From positions 1-10,407 of the forward strand of contig DDBY01000085.1 of NCBI GenBank assembly GCA_002334985.1: a DNA stretch of 10,407 nt, written 5' to 3'. Shown piece after piece: positions 7,373 through 10,407 of this stretch. Positions within the stretch are counted from its first letter, which is position 1. Every line of letters starts with the position of its first letter. The translations under genes and the position numbers were made by a program. Under the pieces are notes generated by a model that did not search any database, was not told where the DNA came from, and was given only the letters and a program-made list of their open reading frames with translations. This stretch comes from Micavibrio sp. UBA2020. Its GTDB lineage: Bacteria; Pseudomonadota; Alphaproteobacteria; Micavibrionales; UBA2020.

Positions 7373-8071
7373 TTATGCGGCTTTGCCGCTGCGGCGCTGC
7401 TGTTTGTTGCTGTAAAGCGCGGCGTCGGCGGTGCGGTAGAGGTCGCTGAAAGCCGTTTGCGTATCAACCGCGGCAAGACCAAGGCTGGCGCCAAAGCGCA
7501 GCGTGCTGCCGTTATATTCGATTTCGATACGGTTCAGCTCCGCGCGCAGGATGGCGATGCGGCCTGCGGCTTTTTCGCTGTCGGTATCCGCCATCATCAC
7601 GGCAAATTCATCACCGCCAAAACGTGCAATGCCGTCCAGCAGGCGCAGGTTACGCGACAGGATTTCCGCAACCTCGCGCAGGCAGGCGTCACCGGCATCA
7701 TGGCCGTAGGTGTCGTTGATGTGTTTGAACATATCAAGGTCGATAAGCAGAAGGCAGCCTGCGCTGTCTTTGCCGTGGCGGCGCTGGCGGGCGCGTTCCT
7801 GTGTGAAAAATGTTTCAAAACCGCGGCGGTTCATCAATCCGGTCAGGCTGTCGGTGCTGGCGAGGGATTCCAGCTCGCGGATGCGTTTTTCCTGCGCCGC
7901 AATCATTTTCTCTGCGGCATCAAGGCGGCTTTGTGCATCGCTCAAAAGCGCGGCGGTGGTGCTGTGCAGGCGGTGGGCGGCGGTGCGTTCAAGCGCGGGG
8001 GCATCGGCAGACAGGAAGGCGGGCAGCACGGCGGTTTCTGCGAGAGCGGCTTCGGCAACAGGTGCGGTCAT
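7373..8071 (-). CDS. Soluble diguanylate cyclase (GGDEF domain)
   Basis: The 232-residue enzyme should make cyclic di-GMP from two GTP. Residues 1-45 are Ala-rich with no recognisable sensor. About 45-70 are heptad-like (LDAAEKMIAAQEKRIRELESL) and probably form the dimerising coiled coil. The GGDEF domain starts at STDSLTGLMNRRGF (72-85). Metal-binding Asp111 lies in LIDLDMFKHIND, and the active-site loop is RFGGDEF with GGDEF at 152-156. The inhibitory I-site RxxD is present as RLLD (143-146), five residues before GGDEF as in PleD, so product inhibition is expected. No membrane helix is visible. A GGGA about 9 bases before the ATG at 8071 may serve as the ribosome site. The gene is monocistronic, convergent with the HAD gene and divergent from eipB. 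With no visible input domain, its activating signal is unknown. Confidence 0.95.
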   Translation of the reverse strand: MTAPVAEAALAETAVLPAFLSADAPALERTAAHRLHSTTAALLSDAQSRLDAAEKMIAAQEKRIRELESLASTDSLTGLMNRRGFETFFTQERARQRRHGKDSAGCLLLIDLDMFKHINDTYGHDAGDACLREVAEILSRNLRLLDGIARFGGDEFAVMMADTDSEKAAGRIAILRAELNRIEIEYNGSTLRFGASLGLAAVDTQTAFSDLYRTADAALYSNKQQRRSGKAA

Positions 8072-8110
8072 GATGTTTTCCCTATGAGAGAGTTCCCTAC
8101 GCCAAGGGTA

Positions 8111-8138
8111 TATGCCAAATCTATGCCAGATTTATGGA
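8111..8138. repeat. Inverted and 11-bp-phased repeat in the cyclase/eipB divergent region
   Basis: AAATCT (8117-8122) and AGATTT (8128-8133) form a perfect inverted repeat with a 5-base spacer. The same stretch carries TATGCCA at 8111 and 8122 and a partial TATGG at 8133, roughly one helical turn apart. It lies 40-65 bases upstream of the cyclase ATG, a plausible operator position. No regulator is identified. Confidence 0.35.
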
Positions 8139-8291
8139 TAGACGGGGGCTTGGAATGTTTCTTTTAAAATCAAATACTTAATTCTTACCTCTGCATGTGG
8201 ACACAGGGGATAGGTCTGCCGCGGGGTAAAATCTGCCTGAGCTGCCGCGGTTGTTTTTGCCTGTGCGTGCGTTACATTGGATGGTGGGTTT

Positions 8292-8313
8292 AAAAAAGGC
8301 CGCTTCTTGCGGC
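8292..8313 (-). terminator. Terminator-like hairpin in the eipB leader, minus-strand oriented
   Basis: GCCGC (8299-8303) and GCGGC (8309-8313) form a GC-rich stem with a 5-base loop. On the minus strand it is followed by CTTTTTT (8298-8292), the form of an intrinsic terminator. On the plus strand it is a leader hairpin ending 22 bases before the eipB ATG, close to the ribosome site. No minus-strand gene lies upstream of it, so its purpose is unclear. Confidence 0.4.
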
Positions 8314-8335
8314 GGGGATAGAAAGGGTTTCTGCT

Positions 8336-9241
8336 ATGAACGGGTTTTTGAAAAGCGGCCTGCGCGGTATTTGCCTTACGGCTGTGGCCGCAGGCCTTTG
8401 CCTTGCGGCTGGCAGCGCCCATGCGGGCAGCAGCGCCGCCGCGCCCGCCAAGGCCATGCCCATGACCGCCGCGCAGTCTTATGCCCCGCACAAGGCGCTT
8501 TACGATATTAAACTGGTTTCCGTCAGCTCCGGCGCCGGTATCACGGATATCCGCGGCAATATGATGTATGAACAGGACGATGCCTGCGATGCCTGGACGA
8601 CCGACCATCGCTTTACGCTCGAATACTACTTCCCCGAACGCCCTGCGACGGTGAACACCACGCACTATGTATCGTGGGAGGCGAAAGACCAGAGCCAGTT
8701 TCAATTCAGCTCCGAGCGCCTTGAAAACGGCGCGCCGAGCGAGCAGCTGCGCGGTTCCGTCACGCGCGGGGTGGAAGGCGCGGCGACAGCCGAATTCACG
8801 CGCCCTGAAAATCTTTATTTCGAGCTGCCCAAAGGCTATGTGCTGCCGAGTTTCCACACGCAGGAAATCATCCGCACCGCGCGCGAAGGCAAGCGCACCT
8901 ATCATTCCGTCCTTTTCGACGGCACCGACAAAGAAGGCCCTGTCGAGGTCAATGCGATTGTCACGCGCAAGCTGACGCCGGAAGAAGTTTTGTCGCGCGT
9001 CGCGAAAGAGCCGAAGGACGGGCGCAAGATAGACAAAGCGCTGCTTTCGGGCGATGCGTGGCTGGTGCGCATGGCGGTATTCCCGACCATGGATGCCGAA
9101 GAAATGTCGCCGACCTATGAAATGGATTTGGTACTGCACGACAACGGCGTCGTCAGTCATGTGCTGGTCGATTACAAGACGTTTAAAATCGAACAGATTT
9201 TGTCGGCGGTAGAAACCCTGCCTGCCAAAGCCTGCCGCTAG
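8336..9241 (+). CDS. eipB: Periplasmic cell-envelope integrity protein EipB (DUF1849)
   Basis: The 301-residue product matches the EipB/DUF1849 family described in Brucella. That family consists of secreted beta-spiral periplasmic proteins needed for envelope integrity. A Sec signal peptide is clear: basic N-terminus (FLKSGLR), hydrophobic core (about 11-25) and an AHA site, with cleavage after residue 30. Family-type segments include YAPHKALYDIKL, GNMMYEQDDACDAWTTDHRF and GPVEVNAIVTRKLTPEE. Two mature-region cysteines remain, Cys84 and Cys300, matching the single disulfide known in Brucella EipB. GAAAGGG about 8 bases before ATG 8336 is the ribosome site. A hairpin lies just upstream of it. 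The gene is alone on its strand until divK, about 160 bases downstream. The family assignment is from memory of its motifs. Confidence 0.9.
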   Translation: MNGFLKSGLRGICLTAVAAGLCLAAGSAHAGSSAAAPAKAMPMTAAQSYAPHKALYDIKLVSVSSGAGITDIRGNMMYEQDDACDAWTTDHRFTLEYYFPERPATVNTTHYVSWEAKDQSQFQFSSERLENGAPSEQLRGSVTRGVEGAATAEFTRPENLYFELPKGYVLPSFHTQEIIRTAREGKRTYHSVLFDGTDKEGPVEVNAIVTRKLTPEEVLSRVAKEPKDGRKIDKALLSGDAWLVRMAVFPTMDAEEMSPTYEMDLVLHDNGVVSHVLVDYKTFKIEQILSAVETLPAKACR

Positions 9242-9261
9242 AGTCTGCCACTAGAGCCTGC
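9238..9261 (+). repeat. Short imperfect direct repeat at the eipB 3' end
   Basis: CTAGAGTCTGC (9238-9248) and CTAGAGCCTGC (9251-9261) are 10/11 identical with a 13-base period. The first copy contains the eipB stop codon. It is probably a small local duplication. Confidence 0.4.
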
Positions 9262-9288
9262 AGCCGCGCGCGTTTAAATTTCGCTAAC

Positions 9289-9326
9289 GAATCTTAACGG
9301 ATTGTTAAGCTTTCCCCGCGTATAAC
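9289..9326 (+). promoter_or_regulatory. Predicted CtrA-controlled divK promoter with GANTC site
   Basis: TTAACGGATTGTTAA (9294-9308) is a perfect TTAA-N7-TTAA CtrA box. It directly abuts GAATC (9289-9293), a CcrM-type GANTC methylation site; a second one, GAGTC, is at 9241-9245. TATAAC (9321-9326) is a good -10 candidate, which places the box centre near -32, where CtrA activates promoters in Caulobacter. A further TTAA is at 9274-9277. Predicted initiation near 9333 leaves a leader of about 70 bases before divK. Regulation by CtrA is an inference from the motif and from known divK control. Confidence 0.65.
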
Positions 9327-9402
9327 GAGGGAGAAGGCTGCGCCCATTGCCCCCGTTTTTATCGTATTTATATGGCGCGCCCGGCATCAAGGGGAGATGT
9401 CT

Positions 9403-9771
9403 ATGAAAAAGAAAGTGCTTATCGTCGAAGACAACGAGCTGAACATGAAGCTGTTCGAAGACCTGCTCGGCGCACATGGCTATGATACGATAAAAACCAA
9501 AGACGGCGGGCAGGTGCTGGATATCGCCCGCGACCAGAAACCCGATTTGATTATCATGGATATACAGCTGCCGGAGGTTTCGGGGCTGGAGGTGACGCAA
9601 TGGCTCAAAAGCGACCACGAGCTGCGCGCTATCCCTGTGATTGCCGTCACGGCCTTCGCCATGAAGGGGGACGAGGATAAAATCCGTCAGGGCGGCTGCG
9701 AGGATTATGTCAGCAAGCCGATTTCCATCGTGGATTTTATGCAGGTGGTTCAAAAACACCTGGAAAAATAA
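9403..9771 (+). CDS. divK: Single-domain response regulator DivK
   Basis: The 122-residue receiver protein is very close to Caulobacter DivK, the essential polarity and cell-cycle regulator. In Caulobacter it acts with DivJ, PleC and DivL to control the CckA-ChpT-CtrA phosphorelay. Residues include the acidic pair Glu9/Asp10 ([14 protein letters not shown]), phosphoacceptor Asp53 ([15 protein letters not shown]), Thr83 ([11 protein letters not shown]) and Lys105 (YVSKPIS). There is no output domain. ATG 9403 is preferred over 9397 because the ribosome site AAGGGGAG (9389-9396) abuts 9397 but is correctly spaced for 9403, and [12 protein letters not shown] matches the family N-terminus. pleD follows 123 bases downstream. 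The CtrA-type box in its leader suggests feedback from the circuit it controls. Confidence 0.97.
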   Translation: MKKKVLIVEDNELNMKLFEDLLGAHGYDTIKTKDGGQVLDIARDQKPDLIIMDIQLPEVSGLEVTQWLKSDHELRAIPVIAVTAFAMKGDEDKIRQGGCEDYVSKPISIVDFMQVVQKHLEK

Positions 9772-9843
9772 TCAAATAACCTTTTAGAAATAAGCCTTTA
9801 AAACGGGTAATTCTTCCTTTAACATTTTGCTTTAGGGTTGATA

Positions 9844-9859
9844 GGAAGGCTCTCCTTCC
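9844..9859 (+). other. Hairpin in the pleD leader
   Basis: GGAAGG (9844-9849) and CCTTCC (9854-9859) form a 6-bp stem with a CTCT loop in the divK-pleD spacer, 35 bases before the pleD start. It is followed by GCAAAAAATG rather than a T-run, so it is not a normal plus-strand terminator. It could stabilise or separate the divK message. Confidence 0.35.
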
Positions 9860-9894
9860 GCAAAAAATGCCTAATCAGGCTGGGGTTCCATTTT

Positions 9895-10407
9895 ATGACA
9901 GCACGCGTACTGGTCGTCGATGACATTCTGCCGAACGTCAAACTGCTCGAAGCAAAGCTGAGCGGGGAATATTTCGACGTCATTACCGCCAGCAGCGGCG
10001 CCGAGGCTATTCAAAAAGCCGAAAAAGAAAGCCCCGATATTATCCTGCTCGACGTCATGATGCCGGGCATGGATGGTTTTGAAACCTGCCAGCGTTTGAA
10101 AAGCAGCCCCGCGACCGCGCATATCCCCGTGGTCATGGTGACGGCGCTGACCGACGCGACCGACCGCGTGCGCGGGCTTGAATCCGGCGCGGACGATTTC
10201 CTGTCGAAACCTGTGAATGACATTGCGCTGATGGCGCGCGTGCGCTCCCTCGTGCGTCTGAAAATGACGGTCGATGAATGGCGTATCCGTGAAAACACCG
10301 CGAACCAGTTCGGGTTCGTCGGCAACAAGGGCACGTTTCTGGCGGAACCGTCGGAAAAAGCCCGTGTGCTGATTATCGAAGACAAAAGCTTCGAGAGTGA
10401 AAAATTC
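9895..10407 (+). CDS. pleD: Response regulator PleD, N-terminal part (truncated by window edge)
   Basis: The ATG at 9895 opens 171 codons that run off the right edge. The protein aligns closely with Caulobacter PleD, a REC-REC-GGDEF diguanylate cyclase activated by phosphorylation at the pole that drives the swarmer-to-stalked transition. REC1 is complete: Asp9/Asp10 (VLVVDDILPNVKLLEAKL), phosphoacceptor Asp53 (IILLDVMMPGMDGF), Thr83 (VMVTALTD) and Lys105 (DFLSKPVND). The PleD-type linker (RVRSLVRLKMTVDEWRIRE) follows. REC2 begins at about 155 (ARVLIIEDKSFESEKF). The GGDEF output domain lies outside the window and is inferred. A GGGG nine bases before the ATG may be the ribosome site. Adjacency to divK repeats the Caulobacter gene order. 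Confidence 0.96.
   Translation, partial: MTARVLVVDDILPNVKLLEAKLSGEYFDVITASSGAEAIQKAEKESPDIILLDVMMPGMDGFETCQRLKSSPATAHIPVVMVTALTDATDRVRGLESGADDFLSKPVNDIALMARVRSLVRLKMTVDEWRIRENTANQFGFVGNKGTFLAEPSEKARVLIIEDKSFESEKF

Noticed and set aside
7457..8167. A 236-codon plus-strand open frame across the cyclase gene
   Set aside because: It is antisense to an unambiguous GGDEF domain, and its composition is that of a shadow frame.
8164..8181. Possible CtrA box in the eipB/cyclase spacer (TTAA ... TTAA)
   Set aside because: The half-sites are 10 bases apart rather than 7, so it does not fit the CtrA consensus.
8132..9160. A 342-codon minus-strand open frame opposite eipB
   Set aside because: It mirrors eipB codons, has no recognisable motif or ribosome site, and eipB has clear signal-peptide and family evidence.
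9397..9402. Alternative divK start two codons earlier
   Set aside because: The AAGGGGAG ribosome site touches this ATG with no spacing, while 9403 is properly spaced and matches the DivK N-terminus.
1..10407. CRISPR array, tRNA/rRNA gene, insertion sequence or prophage
   Set aside because: I found no regularly spaced repeats, cloverleaf-like segments, transposase motifs or phage genes on either strand.

Overview
The window looks like ordinary chromosomal core DNA of a free-living-type alphaproteobacterium. The evidence is an adjacent divK-pleD pair very close to the Caulobacter genes, an EipB (DUF1849) periplasmic protein, an AspRS with alphaproteobacterial motif 2, and a CtrA-type box next to GANTC sites in front of divK. 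GC content is high in genes and drops in the spacers. I see no insertion sequence, phage gene, CRISPR array, tRNA or rRNA, and I cannot name genus or order.

Layout: rnd (RNase D, minus strand, 3' end off the left edge) diverges from a seven-helix membrane protein of unknown function, which is followed by a weak terminator. Then come aspS and, one base after its stop, an FAD-dependent amine/amino-acid oxidase, closed by an AT-rich hairpin terminator that includes the oxidase stop codon. A sigma70-like promoter then leads into a two-gene unit: an ankyrin-repeat protein and a 5'(3')-deoxyribonucleotidase-like HAD phosphatase. A minus-strand diguanylate cyclase converges on that unit and has its own terminator. 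It diverges from eipB. The right end holds divK and the first 171 codons of pleD.

The right third is the functional centre. DivK and PleD are response regulators of the asymmetric cell-cycle circuit known from Caulobacter. The divK leader carries a perfect TTAA-N7-TTAA box abutting a GAATC site, with a -10-like TATAAC placed so that CtrA would sit over the -35 region. A second, soluble GGDEF enzyme with an intact product-inhibition site lies 1.3 kb away, and eipB supplies a cell-envelope function between them.

I do not see a clear new multi-gene system. The best candidates for novelty are the seven-helix protein, the ankyrin/deoxyribonucleotidase pair with its unassigned C-terminal domain, the aspS-oxidase coupling, and several structured intergenic elements. 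Both edge genes (rnd and pleD) are cut by the window.
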